From NCBI GenBank assembly GCA_944321825.1, contig CALUMU010000001.1:62001-126000 (forward strand): 64,000 bases of DNA, read 5' to 3'. Within the stretch, counting starts at the first letter, position 1, and every line of letters begins with the position of its first letter. The notes under the pieces were generated by a model. The model had not been told where the DNA came from. It ran no database searches and was given only the letters and a program-made list of their open reading frames with translations. Made by a program: the position numbers and the translations under genes. This stretch comes from Candidatus Amulumruptor caecigallinarius. GTDB taxonomy: Bacteria; Bacteroidota; Bacteroidia; Bacteroidales; Muribaculaceae. Shown one piece after another: positions 1-9,226 of this stretch.

Positions 1-1
1 G

Positions 2-277
2 TCAAAGCAGCGCAGAGAGACGGCTGTAATATATGCCGGACAAAACCGTCAGGACCTCGCCGACAATGAGCTGGCCGAGGCTGCCGTCATCGAAGAATAC
101 CTGCCTAAACCGCTGACCCCGCAGGAGTTGGAGGCCAAACTGCGCGAAATCATCGCCCAGGTCGGGGCTACCTCGGCCAAGGAGATGGGCAAAGTCATGG
201 GCGTGGCCTCTAAGGCTCTGGCCGGACGTGCCGACGGCAAGGCCATATCGGCAAAAGTCCGCGAACTCCTCGCCTGA
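2..277 (+). CDS. GatB/YqeY domain protein, C-terminal part (cut by window start)
   Basis: The reading frame is open from the first bases to a TGA at 275-277 and gives about 91 residues. The segment contains IEEYLPKPLTPQELEAKL followed by KEMGKVMGVASKALAGRADG, which is the C-terminal helical signature of the YqeY family (GatB/Yqey domain). In GatB this domain helps tRNA-dependent amidotransferases bind tRNA; stand-alone YqeY proteins have no firmly established role. The true start lies left of the window. serS follows after 100 bp on the same strand. Confidence 0.85.
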   Translation, partial: SKQRRETAVIYAGQNRQDLADNELAEAAVIEEYLPKPLTPQELEAKLREIIAQVGATSAKEMGKVMGVASKALAGRADGKAISAKVRELLA

Positions 278-377
278 CTCGGCCCAAAATAGGGTGTCGG
301 CAAATTTTTTTCTGAACACTCTTAAGAGGTTTCCCCGATACAATTTCGTACAATAAGATTATACATATCAATAAAAC

Positions 378-1649
378 ATGCTTACCCTACAGCAGATTAA
401 AGCGGATCCCGCACTGATAGTCGAGCGGCTTGCAGTCAAGGGGTTTGACGCTAAGGAGAAAATTGACGAACTCATCGCGCTGGATGACCGCCGCCGTGCG
501 CTCCAGTTCAGCAGTGACAATATGGCGGCAGAGCTGAAGAAACACGCCGCCGCTATCGGTGCTCTCATGAAGGAGGGCAAAAAGGACGAGGCCGACAAGG
601 CCAAGGCTCTCGTGGCAGAGCTGAAAGCATCGCAGGGTGCCGCAGCCGCCGAACTCGCGGACGTGGAACGCTGCAGCCGTGAGATACTCCTCACCATCCC
701 CAACATCCCGTGTGCCGCAGTGCCCCACGGCAAGACTGCCGCCGACAACGTGGTAGAGAAGACGGGAGGCCCGATGCCCGACCTGCCCGAAGATGCGCTG
801 CCCCACTGGGACCTCGCCAAGAAATACAACCTTATAGACTTCGACCTCGGAGTGAAAATCACAGGCGCGGGCTTCCCCGTCTATGTAGGCAAGGGTGCCC
901 GCCTGCAGAGGGCGTTGATACAGTTTTTCCTCGACGAGGCCGGGAAAGCGGGCTATCTGGAAATCCAGCCCCCCTATGTGGTCAATGAAGCATCGGGCTA
1001 CGGTACCGGCCAGCTCCCCGACAAGGAGGGTCAGATGTACTACGTCAATGAGGACAACCTCTATCTCATCCCCACCGCCGAAGTCCCTGTGACCAACCTC
1101 TACCGCGATGTGATACTTACCGATGACCAGCTCCCGGTCAAAAACTGCGCCTACTCGGCATGTTTCCGCCGCGAAGCCGGAAGCTACGGCAAGGATGTGC
1201 GAGGCCTCAACCGTCTGCACCAGTTTGACAAGGTGGAGATAGTGCGCATCGAGAAGCCCGAAAACTCCTACGCGGCTCTCGAGGAGATGAAGGACCACGT
1301 GCAGGGGCTGCTTGAAAAGCTCGGTCTCCCCTGGCACATACTGCGTCTCTGCGGTGGCGACATGAGCTTCACTTCGGCCATCACTTTCGACTTCGAGGTG
1401 TTCTCTGCCGCCCAGAAGCGTTGGCTTGAGGTCTCGTCGGTATCTAATTTCGAGACATACCAGGCCAACCGCCTCAAGTGCCGCTACCGCACAGCCGACA
1501 AGAAGACTGCTTTGGTCCATACCCTCAACGGCTCGGCTCTGGCTCTCCCGCGTATCATGGCTGCGCTCCTTGAAAACAACCAGACTCCCGAGGGAATCGT
1601 GGTTCCCGAAGTGCTCCGCAAATACACCGGATTCGACATCATCAACTGA
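378..1649 (+). CDS. serS: Seryl-tRNA synthetase
   Basis: This 423-residue class II synthetase charges tRNA-Ser (and tRNA-Sec where present) with serine in the cytoplasm. Residues 1-105 form the Ala/Lys/Glu-rich coiled-coil arm that grips the long variable arm of tRNA-Ser. The core shows motif 2 (FRREAGSYGKDVRGLNRLHQF) and a motif 3-like stretch near the C terminus (LNGSALALPR). Length is normal for the family. It starts at the ATG immediately after an AT-rich stretch. pheT follows 24 bp downstream on the same strand, so the two are probably cotranscribed. Confidence 0.97.
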   Translation: MLTLQQIKADPALIVERLAVKGFDAKEKIDELIALDDRRRALQFSSDNMAAELKKHAAAIGALMKEGKKDEADKAKALVAELKASQGAAAAELADVERCSREILLTIPNIPCAAVPHGKTAADNVVEKTGGPMPDLPEDALPHWDLAKKYNLIDFDLGVKITGAGFPVYVGKGARLQRALIQFFLDEAGKAGYLEIQPPYVVNEASGYGTGQLPDKEGQMYYVNEDNLYLIPTAEVPVTNLYRDVILTDDQLPVKNCAYSACFRREAGSYGKDVRGLNRLHQFDKVEIVRIEKPENSYAALEEMKDHVQGLLEKLGLPWHILRLCGGDMSFTSAITFDFEVFSAAQKRWLEVSSVSNFETYQANRLKCRYRTADKKTALVHTLNGSALALPRIMAALLENNQTPEGIVVPEVLRKYTGFDIIN

Positions 1650-1673
1650 TTCTAAAGCCCGACAATATCAGAC

Positions 1674-4142
1674 ATGAACATATCACTCAACTGGCTGCGC
1701 CAGTATATCGACATAGACCTTGACGCGGAGAAGATTGCCGAAGTCCTCACGTCCATCGGCTTGGAAACAGGCGGGATAGAGGAGGTGGAGTCCATCCGTG
1801 GCGGTCTCAAGGGCATAGTCATAGGCAAAGTGCTCACATGTGTTGAGCATCCCGACAGCGACCATCTGCACATCACCACCGTGGACCTCGGCGACGGACA
1901 GCCCACACAGATAGTGTGCGGAGCCCCCAACGTTGCCGCAGGGCAGACCGTCGTGGTGGCTACCGTAGGCACCACGCTCTATGACGGCGACAAGGAATTT
2001 AAAATCAAGAAGTCCAAAATCCGTGGCGTGGAGTCGTTCGGCATGATATGTGCCGAGGACGAGATCGGTGTCGGCAAGAGCCACGACGGCATCATCGTCA
2101 TCACCGACGATGTCAAGCCCGGCACTCCTGCCGCCGATTACTACAACCTCACTTCCGACTATGTGATAGAGGTAGACCTCACTCCTAACCGCATCGATGC
2201 TGCCAGCCATTTCGGTGTCGCCCGCGACCTCGCCGCATGGGATGCATGTCACCGTGACGGAGCCGCGCTGAAGCGTCCGGCGGTCGACGGTTTCCACGTC
2301 GACGACCCCGACGGCGATGCCATCCGTGTCAAGGTGGAGGATGCCGAAGCCTGCATACGCTACAGCGGCGTGACCATCCGCAACGTCGCGGTCAAGGAGA
2401 GTCCCGACTGGCTCAAACAGCGTCTGACTGCCATAGGCCAGCGTCCCATCAACAATATCGTGGATGTCACCAACTACATCCTCCACGGCTTCGGCCAGCC
2501 CCTCCACAGCTTTGATGCCGACCGCATCGCCGGAGGTGAAATCATCGTCAAGACCGCCCGCGAAGGTGAGACGTTTGTGACTCTCGACGGTGTGGAGCGC
2601 AAGCTCGACAGCCGCGACCTGATGATATGCGACGCCGAGAGGTCCATGTGCATTGCCGGCGTGTTCGGCGGACTCGACTCCGGCGTGACCGAGGCTTCGC
2701 GCAATGTCTTTATCGAGAGCGCATGTTTCCACCCCACCTATGTCCGCAAGACTGCCCGCCGTCAGGGACTCAACACTGATGCTTCGTTCCGCTTCGAGCG
2801 CGGCGTGGACCCCAACGGCACCATGTACAACCTGCTTCTGGCGGCTATCCTGATTAAGGAAGTGGCAGGTGGGGAGATTGTCGGCGAGCCTGTCGACATA
2901 TATCCTCGCGAAGTGGAGCGGGCGAAGGTGCATCTTGAATACGGCTACCTCGACCGTCTCGTTGGCGCACACATCGACCCCGCCAAGGTCGATGCCATAG
3001 CCGCCTCTTTGGAGATGGAGATTGCCGGCCGTAGCGAGGATGCGGTCGACCTGCTGATACCCACCTACCGCGTGGATGTGACTCGCCCTTGCGACGTGGT
3101 GGAGGACATCCTCCGCATCTATGGATATAACAATGTGTTGCCTGGCGATGAGGTCCACTCGTGCCTGCAATACATGACCCCCACCGACAAGCATGCGCGT
3201 CTGACCGCCGAGATTGTCGCCATGCTTGCAGCCCGTGGCTTCAACGAGATAATGTGCAATTCGCTCACATCCGAGCGTTATTATGCCGACAATGAGGCTT
3301 TCCCCATGTCGCATTGCGTCAAGCTGCTCAACCCCCTCAGCTCCGACCTCGGAGTGATGCGCCAGACGCTGCTCTACGGAGGTCTGGAATCCATAGCCCG
3401 CAATGTCAACCGCCGCGAGGAGTCGCTGATGCTCGTGGAGAGCGGCAATGTGTATTTCTTAAACCCCGAGGCGGAGTCGACCGCCGAGCGGCCGCTTGCT
3501 CCTTACAGCCAGAAAGCCAAGTTGGGTATGTGGATTACCGGCAATGTGTCGCCGGGCAACTGGGTGCGTCCTGCGGCCGAAGCGACCTTCTATGACCTCA
3601 AAGCTTATGTCGAGGATGTCATGGATCTGCTCGGCATCTCTATGCGTGAACTCAAATGGGAGGTGTCGAAACATCCGCTCATGGCGGCTTGCATGACGGT
3701 CGGCAGCCGTAACGGCAAGCATCTCGCTACGCTCGGCATCGTGGCCCGCGCCCAGCTCAACATGATGGACATAAAGCAGCCTGTCTGCTATGCCGAACTT
3801 GACTGGGAGGCTCTGACCGCCATGGCGATGAAGCGCAATGTGACCGCGACCAACATAGCCAAGACCCATCCCGTCAAGCGCGACCTCGCCCTGCTCGTCG
3901 ACAAGGCCGTGACCATGGACCAGATAGCCGCCGTGGTGCGTGACAGCGAGAAGCGTCTGCTTCAGGATGTCAGCCTGTTTGATGTCTACGAGGGCAAGAA
4001 CCTGCCCGAGGGCAAGAAATCGTATGCAATATCGCTGACGCTCCAGGATGCCGAAAATACCCTCCAGGACAAGCAGATTGAAGCGGTGATGGGCAAGGTG
4101 ACTGCCAACCTCGGCAAACGCCTCGGTGCTGTGCTCCGCTGA
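1674..4142 (+). CDS. pheT: Phenylalanyl-tRNA synthetase beta subunit
   Basis: This 822-residue protein is the large subunit of the alpha2-beta2 PheRS. The order of domains is typical: an N-terminal tRNA-binding EMAP-like domain (about residues 40-150, with HPDSDHLHITTVDLG), the B3/B4 editing domain (about 210-370), B5 (about 400-470), a degenerate catalytic-like core, and a C-terminal anticodon-binding FDX-ACB domain (about 725-822, ending KRLGAVLR). Length fits the family. The alpha subunit gene is not adjacent here. It follows serS by 24 bp. Confidence 0.97.
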   Translation: MNISLNWLRQYIDIDLDAEKIAEVLTSIGLETGGIEEVESIRGGLKGIVIGKVLTCVEHPDSDHLHITTVDLGDGQPTQIVCGAPNVAAGQTVVVATVGTTLYDGDKEFKIKKSKIRGVESFGMICAEDEIGVGKSHDGIIVITDDVKPGTPAADYYNLTSDYVIEVDLTPNRIDAASHFGVARDLAAWDACHRDGAALKRPAVDGFHVDDPDGDAIRVKVEDAEACIRYSGVTIRNVAVKESPDWLKQRLTAIGQRPINNIVDVTNYILHGFGQPLHSFDADRIAGGEIIVKTAREGETFVTLDGVERKLDSRDLMICDAERSMCIAGVFGGLDSGVTEASRNVFIESACFHPTYVRKTARRQGLNTDASFRFERGVDPNGTMYNLLLAAILIKEVAGGEIVGEPVDIYPREVERAKVHLEYGYLDRLVGAHIDPAKVDAIAASLEMEIAGRSEDAVDLLIPTYRVDVTRPCDVVEDILRIYGYNNVLPGDEVHSCLQYMTPTDKHARLTAEIVAMLAARGFNEIMCNSLTSERYYADNEAFPMSHCVKLLNPLSSDLGVMRQTLLYGGLESIARNVNRREESLMLVESGNVYFLNPEAESTAERPLAPYSQKAKLGMWITGNVSPGNWVRPAAEATFYDLKAYVEDVMDLLGISMRELKWEVSKHPLMAACMTVGSRNGKHLATLGIVARAQLNMMDIKQPVCYAELDWEALTAMAMKRNVTATNIAKTHPVKRDLALLVDKAVTMDQIAAVVRDSEKRLLQDVSLFDVYEGKNLPEGKKSYAISLTLQDAENTLQDKQIEAVMGKVTANLGKRLGAVLR

Positions 4143-4204
4143 CAGGGCTTACTTATTTTAGCAACATAAACCATAAACATAAATCAGATCAACTCACCAC
4201 TACT

Positions 4205-4921
4205 ATGGGAAGAGCTTTTGAATACCGCAAAGCGCGGAAACTGAAACGCTGGGGGAATATGTCGCGTACATTTACCCGCATAGGCAAGGAAATCACTATC
4301 GCTGCCAAAGCCGGTGGTCCCGACCCCGACACCAACCCCCGTCTGCGTGTGCTGATGCACAACGCCAAGGCTGCCAACATGCCTAAAGACACCGTGGAAC
4401 GTGCTATCAAGAAGGCTACCGACAAGGATTCGAGCGACTACAAGGAAATCACTTACGAAGGCTACGGACCTTTCGGCATCGCCATCTTCGTGGAGGCCGC
4501 AACCGACAACAACACCCGCACCGTCGCCAACGTCCGTTCATATTTCAACAAACACGGCGGTTCGCTCGGCACACAGGGCTCGCTGACATTCCTCTTTGAC
4601 CACAAGAGCGTGTTTAAAATCAAACCCAAAGAGGGCGTCAGCCTTGAAGACCTCGAGCTTGAACTCATCGACTACGGTGTGGACGAATTGGATAACGATG
4701 AGGACGAAATCGTACTCTACGGTGCTTTCGAGGAGTTTGCCAACATCCAGAAGTACCTTGAGGAAAACGGCTTCGAAATCGTCAGCGCAGAGTTCGAGCG
4801 CATCCCCAACGACCTCAAGGAGGTGACGGAGGAGCAGCGCGCCTCAATCGAAAAGCTCCTCGAAAAGCTCGAAGAAGACGAAGATGTCCAGAACGTATTC
4901 CACAACATGAAAGAGGACTGA
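4205..4921 (+). CDS. YebC/PmpR family regulatory protein
   Basis: This 238-residue protein begins MGRAFEYRKARKLKRWGNMS, close to the family N terminus, and carries the conserved NMPKDTVERAIKKA and YEGYGPFGIAIFVEA segments. YebC/PmpR proteins were described as DNA-binding transcription regulators; more recent work links members of the family to rescue of ribosomes stalled at proline stretches. The C-terminal third is acidic. A hairpin with a T run follows the stop codon. Confidence 0.93.
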   Translation: MGRAFEYRKARKLKRWGNMSRTFTRIGKEITIAAKAGGPDPDTNPRLRVLMHNAKAANMPKDTVERAIKKATDKDSSDYKEITYEGYGPFGIAIFVEAATDNNTRTVANVRSYFNKHGGSLGTQGSLTFLFDHKSVFKIKPKEGVSLEDLELELIDYGVDELDNDEDEIVLYGAFEEFANIQKYLEENGFEIVSAEFERIPNDLKEVTEEQRASIEKLLEKLEEDEDVQNVFHNMKED

Positions 4922-4965
4922 CCCTTTCGGTCGGATCACACCTAAATTTAATTAAACCTTTTGAG

Positions 4966-4994
4966 GAGGCCGCATCATTGATGCGGTCTCTTTT
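4966..4994. terminator. Hairpin terminator between convergent genes
   Basis: A 10-bp stem (4966-4975 with 4981-4990, one G-U pair, 5-nt loop) is followed by TTTT on the plus strand. It lies 45 bp after the YebC-family stop and overlaps the 3' end of the convergent minus-strand gene, so it can serve both transcripts. Confidence 0.75.
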
Positions 4995-5565
4995 CGTTTG
5001 CGGAGATGTCGCCCGAGGAGCGGTGGCGGCGGGCGATGCGTTTGAGGTGCTTGAGGCGGCGGCGTCCGGCGGCAGCAGCCCGGCGTTTGACTCTGGCTGT
5101 CTCTGAGGGGACGGCAATGTCGGTGTACACCTCCTTGGGGGAGTCGGTGGACGTGCCCCTTGTTGATATGTCGGTGGATATGTATGGTTGCCCGGATGCG
5201 GTTTCCTCCATGGCCGTGGCTGGCATGGCAGGTGCCGGGGTCGGTTGAGCGGCGTTTTCTTTGGCTTGACGGCGGCGGGCGGCAGCCTCGCGGGCGCGTT
5301 GGGAGCGTTCACGGGCTTTCTTGATGTGTGGCACGAGTAGCTTGACCACGACCTGCTCCACGTCGTTGAGCGGCTTGGCGTAGACATAGCCATGGATGTA
5401 TTCGTGGAGGGCGGTCATGACTTTTGCAACGTCGATCTGCTTGCAGTATTTGCTGGCGGATTCGACCTGGCCTTTGATGCTGAGATAGAATTTGCGCGAC
5501 ACGGGTTTGTCCCACTTGGACTGGCGGCGGCGTGGTGAGGATTGGGGGTATTTCATCTGTTCCAT
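4975..5565 (-). CDS. Basic protein of unknown function, DUF6291-like
   Basis: This 196-residue protein starts MEQMKYPQ. Residues about 15-85 (a WDKPVSRKFYLSIKGQ segment, then helical sequence ending PHIKKARERSQRAREAAARRR) resemble the short helical domain of DUF6291-type proteins seen in Bacteroidales phage and replication modules. The middle is Ala/Pro/Thr-rich and low-complexity, and the C terminus is strongly basic (KRRAAAAGRRRLKHLKRIARRHR). No signal peptide is present. The basic tail suggests nucleic-acid binding, but that is inference and the family match is from memory. It is convergent with the YebC-family gene. Confidence 0.6.
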   Translation of the reverse strand: MEQMKYPQSSPRRRQSKWDKPVSRKFYLSIKGQVESASKYCKQIDVAKVMTALHEYIHGYVYAKPLNDVEQVVVKLLVPHIKKARERSQRAREAAARRRQAKENAAQPTPAPAMPATAMEETASGQPYISTDISTRGTSTDSPKEVYTDIAVPSETARVKRRAAAAGRRRLKHLKRIARRHRSSGDISANEKRPHQ

Positions 5566-5665
5566 AAAGCATTTTTGTGCAAATCTACACCTTGACTATA
5601 CTGAAACCGTGCGAAAACATCAGTGGTGATGCCATGACGCAGATATCACATCTCGCTATAAAGCA

Positions 5666-5694
5666 AAAGGCCGTGGTCGGATTCCACAGCCTTT
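5666..5694 (-). terminator. Probable terminator of the 5715-6275 gene
   Basis: A stem formed by 5666-5676 and 5684-5694 (ten pairs, one mismatch) lies just past the minus-strand stop at 5715. On the minus strand it is followed by CTTTTGCTTTA. Nothing else is apparent in 5566-5714. Confidence 0.6.
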
Positions 5695-5714
5695 GTCTTG
5701 AGAAAAATTCACCA

Positions 5715-6275
5715 TTACTGGCGCGTGAACGTGACAGTCACGCCGTCGTCGTTCAGGGTAAGTGTGGCGGGGTCTCCTTCGATGTCTACGTGGTCGAATT
5801 TGATGCCGTCGGTAGTCAGTTCTTTCTGTATGGCCTCTTCAAGCGAACCTGTGATGGCCGGCAAAAATTCGTCCATGCGTGCGGCCATGGCCACTTTCAT
5901 GACTTCGGGTATGTCAAGTTCGACTTCTTCGGCAGGGATTTTTACGGTCAGGTTCTCCGGCTTGAACGTCAGGATCAGCACGCCGTCGGCAAGCGACCAC
6001 TGCCCCGTGCCGTTGACGTGGCATTTGACATTGACTTTCATCTCCCGGCTGCCCATCTGCTGCCCTTTGAAATCTACGGTGGAGACAAAAGTGCAGTCGC
6101 CCTTCGAGGCTTCTGAGCCGAAATCTATATCATATACGGTGGTGATGGCGGCAGTGCCTTCCATTGCTTCTGCCGGAGCAGATACCCAGCGTCCTCCGAG
6201 GGTTGTGGGAACTTCGGCGACCATGGCCGACGCGCACAGCAGAGCTGCCGCAGCAAAGAAAATGTGACGTTTCAT
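5715..6275 (-). CDS. Secreted protein of unknown function (lipocalin-like beta pattern)
   Basis: The 186-residue product starts MKRHIFFAAAALLCASAMVA, a clear Sec signal peptide cleaved near residue 19-20. The mature part opens with LGGRWVSAPAEAMEG and alternates short beta-like segments (VYDIDFGSEASKGDCTFVS, VNVKCHVNGTGQWSLADGV) before ending TLNDDGVTVTFTRQ. This resembles the small calycin-like secreted proteins common in Bacteroidales. No specific family can be assigned. It lies 53 bp downstream of polA on the same strand. Confidence 0.7.
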   Translation of the reverse strand: MKRHIFFAAAALLCASAMVAEVPTTLGGRWVSAPAEAMEGTAAITTVYDIDFGSEASKGDCTFVSTVDFKGQQMGSREMKVNVKCHVNGTGQWSLADGVLILTFKPENLTVKIPAEEVELDIPEVMKVAMAARMDEFLPAITGSLEEAIQKELTTDGIKFDHVDIEGDPATLTLNDDGVTVTFTRQ

Positions 6276-6328
6276 AGTTTAAATCAGTTGCGTTGAGTAA
6301 GATAAGTATTTGTTGAAGTGACAAAATC

Positions 6329-9100
6329 TTAGTGGGCTTCGAGCCAGTTGGCCCCTACACCGGCTGAGACCTCCAATGGCACACGGCCATGGTAGGCATC
6401 CGACATGTCGGCGGTGACAATCTGTTGCAGACGCTCCAACTCCTCAGGGACGACGTTGAATATCAGCTCGTCGTGCACCTGCATTATCATCCGCGACCGC
6501 AGCCCGGCCTCCTCCATGTGGCGGTATATGTTGATCATCGCTATCTTGATGATGTCGGCGGCAGAGCCTTGCAGGGGAGCGTTGACGGCGTTGCGCTCGG
6601 CATAGCTGCGCACCACCGAGTTGCGCGAATTGATGTCGGGCAGATAGCGTTTGCGTCCCATGAGCGTAGTTACGAAGCCTCGCTCCTTGGCTTCCTCGAT
6701 CTGCTTGTCGATAAACTCGCGGATGTGGGGATAGCTCGCGAAATAGCCCTCGATAAGCCGCTTGGCCTCGGCTCGGGGTATGCCTAACCTCTCCGACAGA
6801 CCGAAAGCCGATATGCCGTAGATGATGCCGAAATTGGCGGTCTTGGCGTTGCGGCGCATACTGTCGGTCACGTCGCCGATGGGCACCTGGTACACCTTGG
6901 CGGCGGTGGAGCGGTGGATGTCTTCGCCGGCATTGAAGGCGTGGACCATGTCGGGGTCGCCCGACATGTCGGCCATGAGCCGCAGCTCTATCTGGGAGTA
7001 GTCGGCGCTCATAAACAGGCATCCCGGGTCGGCTATGAACGCCTTGCGTATCTCGCGTCCGTCATCGGAGCGAATGGGAATGTTCTGGAGGTTGGGGTTG
7101 GCCGACGAGATGCGTCCCGTGGCTGTGACAGTCTGGTTGTAGGTGGTGTGGATTTTGCCGGTGGCAGGATTGACGAGCTGGGGCAGCGCGTCGATATAGG
7201 TCACGAGCAGTTTGCGCAGTGCGCGTATTTTAAGTATCAGGTCCACTAACGGCACCGTGTGGCGGTATTTCTCCAATATCTCTTCGGTGGTGCTGTAGAA
7301 TCCGCGTTTGGTCTTTTTGGCGGCGGGGTCTATCTTCATCTCTCCGAAAAGAATCTCCCCGACCTGCATCGGGCTGGCGATGTTGAATCTGCGACCTGCC
7401 ATGCGGTATACCTCCTCCTCCATAGCTGTGAGCTGGGCGGTGTAGCGCAGAGAGAGTTCATGCAGCTCGTCGGCGTTGATCCGCGCCCCGGTCCATTCCA
7501 TTTCGGCGAGCACTCGCACCAAGGGCAGCTCTATGTTGTCGAGCAGAGGGAGCTGGTCGCGGCTGATGATTTCGCCTTTGAGCGGTTCGTAGAGCCGCAG
7601 GGCCGTCAGCGCGCTTTCGCAAAACAGCTCGCAGGCATCTTCTGTCGCCATTGGCTTGTAGCGGCGCAGCGAGCGGACGTTGTCCGTGTAGTCGATGGTG
7701 ATGTAGTTGAGGTAACGCGCGGCCACCGTCGGCAGACGGTGACCCGTCTCGGGTTCGAGGATGTAGTGGGTCACTGAGGTGTCGAAGTAGTCCGCCCTCC
7801 AGTCGATTCCCTCGCGTTTGAGCAGCAGGTAGTCCGATTTGATGTCGTGGCTTACTATGGCCACCGTCCCTTGGCCGAAAAGCGTATTGAGTGCGTCCAT
7901 CAGCTCTGCGCGGGATTTCCCTTCCGGCACAGGGATGTAGAAGCCGTCGCCGTCGGCAAAGGCGATGGCTAATCCGCGCCACAGGGCTGTCATCGCCTGG
8001 TCGCCTATGGCGTAGAAGTCTACTCCGATGCGCTCCTCTTTGGATGCCCGATCCACCACGGCGGCCACTGCAGCGGGGTCGGTGACTACGGTGAAACTGT
8101 GGGCGATGCCATTGAGGGTGTCGCCAGCAGGCAGTATGTCCGATGGAGAGCCGTCGGGATTCTCGATGTCGAACAGCGAACCCATCGAGCCTTCCTCCTT
8201 GGGCGTATCGGCCTTGGCGGATGCAGCGCGGTCGTTAAGACGGTTGAGGAACGTGCGGAACTCCAGTTCCCTGTACACCTCCTTCAGAGCGTCGACATCT
8301 TCTGGTGTGCGCACCAACGCGTCTATGTCGATGTCGAGCGGCACATCGGTCTTGATGGTAGCCAGCGTTTTGGAGAAGCTGATTTGCTCGGCATTGTCCC
8401 TGACCTTGCGACCCACAGCACCCGGGATTTCGCCGGCCTTGTCGAGCATGGTCTCTACATCGTGGTAGGCGGCTATGAGCTTCTGTGCGGTTTTCTCGCC
8501 TATGCCCGGACAGCCTGGTATATTGTCTGACGCATCGCCTTCGAGCGCGAGCAGGTCTATCACCTGCAGCGGGGAGCTGATGCCGTAACGCTCGCATATC
8601 TCCTTGGGCCCGCGTATTTCGAAGCCCTCGCCTCGCAGCGCCGGGCGGTACATCCACACATGGTCGGTCACCAACTGGCCGTAATCCTTGTCGGGTGTCA
8701 TCATGTAGGTGTCGTAGCCCTTCTTCTCCGCCATGCGGCTCAGGGTGCCTATCACGTCGTCGGCCTCGTAGCCCTCCACCTCTATGACGGGGATGTTGTA
8801 GGCGCGGATGATGCGTTTGATATAGGGTATGGCTATGGTGATGTCCTCGGGCTGGGCTTCGCGGCCGGCCTTGTACTGGTCATACATCTCGTGGCGGAAC
8901 GTCGGTCCGGGCGGGTCGAAGCATACGGCTATGTGAGTGGGGTTTTCCTTGCGGAGCACCTCGTCGAGAGTGTTGCAGAAGCCGAATATGGCCGATGTGT
9001 TGAGTCCCTTGGAGGTGATGCGCGGGGCGCGTATCAATGCGTAGTAGGCCCTGTAGATGAGGGCGAATGCATCAAGCAGAAACAGCTTTTTATTTTCCAT
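6329..9100 (-). CDS. polA: DNA polymerase I
   Basis: The 923-residue enzyme performs Okazaki-fragment maturation and repair synthesis. The N-terminal 5'-nuclease domain (LLDAFALIYRAYYA; EVEGYEADDVIGT; LEGDASDNIPGCPGIGEKTA) spans about residues 1-290. The polymerase domain carries motif A (DYSQIELRLMA), motif B (RRNAKTANFGIIYG) and motif C (MQVHDELIF). The 3'-5' exonuclease-like middle has degenerate residues at exo I (GVDFYAIGDQ near residue 355), where proofreading enzymes have D-x-E, so proofreading may be lost. The ATG at 9100 is used; an alternating AGTAACT repeat precedes it. Confidence 0.96.
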   Translation of the reverse strand: MENKKLFLLDAFALIYRAYYALIRAPRITSKGLNTSAIFGFCNTLDEVLRKENPTHIAVCFDPPGPTFRHEMYDQYKAGREAQPEDITIAIPYIKRIIRAYNIPVIEVEGYEADDVIGTLSRMAEKKGYDTYMMTPDKDYGQLVTDHVWMYRPALRGEGFEIRGPKEICERYGISSPLQVIDLLALEGDASDNIPGCPGIGEKTAQKLIAAYHDVETMLDKAGEIPGAVGRKVRDNAEQISFSKTLATIKTDVPLDIDIDALVRTPEDVDALKEVYRELEFRTFLNRLNDRAASAKADTPKEEGSMGSLFDIENPDGSPSDILPAGDTLNGIAHSFTVVTDPAAVAAVVDRASKEERIGVDFYAIGDQAMTALWRGLAIAFADGDGFYIPVPEGKSRAELMDALNTLFGQGTVAIVSHDIKSDYLLLKREGIDWRADYFDTSVTHYILEPETGHRLPTVAARYLNYITIDYTDNVRSLRRYKPMATEDACELFCESALTALRLYEPLKGEIISRDQLPLLDNIELPLVRVLAEMEWTGARINADELHELSLRYTAQLTAMEEEVYRMAGRRFNIASPMQVGEILFGEMKIDPAAKKTKRGFYSTTEEILEKYRHTVPLVDLILKIRALRKLLVTYIDALPQLVNPATGKIHTTYNQTVTATGRISSANPNLQNIPIRSDDGREIRKAFIADPGCLFMSADYSQIELRLMADMSGDPDMVHAFNAGEDIHRSTAAKVYQVPIGDVTDSMRRNAKTANFGIIYGISAFGLSERLGIPRAEAKRLIEGYFASYPHIREFIDKQIEEAKERGFVTTLMGRKRYLPDINSRNSVVRSYAERNAVNAPLQGSAADIIKIAMINIYRHMEEAGLRSRMIMQVHDELIFNVVPEELERLQQIVTADMSDAYHGRVPLEVSAGVGANWLEAH

Positions 9101-9102
9101 AA

Positions 9103-9144
9103 AGTAACTAAAGTTACTATATCGTTTTAATTTGAATAGTTACT
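9103..9144 (-). promoter_or_regulatory. AGTAACT repeats upstream of polA
   Basis: A 7-bp inverted repeat (agtaact at 9103-9109, agttact at 9112-9118) and a third copy (9138-9144) lie immediately in front of the polA start codon. A minus-strand TACTTTTG at 9158-9151 could be the -7 element, which would place the repeats in the short 5' UTR. Operator or RNA-structure function is inference. Confidence 0.4.
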
Positions 9145-9200
9145 TAAAGGCAAAAGTATAAAATATCCCACCATTTTTCAGACCTTTGGCAAAGTTTTTG

Positions 9201-9208
9201 TAATTTTG
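9201..9208 (+). promoter_or_regulatory. Bacteroidetes -7 element (TAATTTTG)
   Basis: TAATTTTG matches the TAnnTTTG consensus 18 nt before the ATG at 9227. It supports the start at 9227 over the TTG at 9206, which falls inside the element. No properly spaced -33 TTTG is visible. Confidence 0.6.
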
Positions 9209-9226
9209 TGCCGAAAAATAGCCTTG

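Noticed and set aside
1683-3314. 543-codon open frame on the minus strand inside pheT
   Set aside because: It is the antisense of a fully conserved synthetase gene in GC-rich DNA, where long antisense frames are common. No promoter, ribosome site or recognisable domain.
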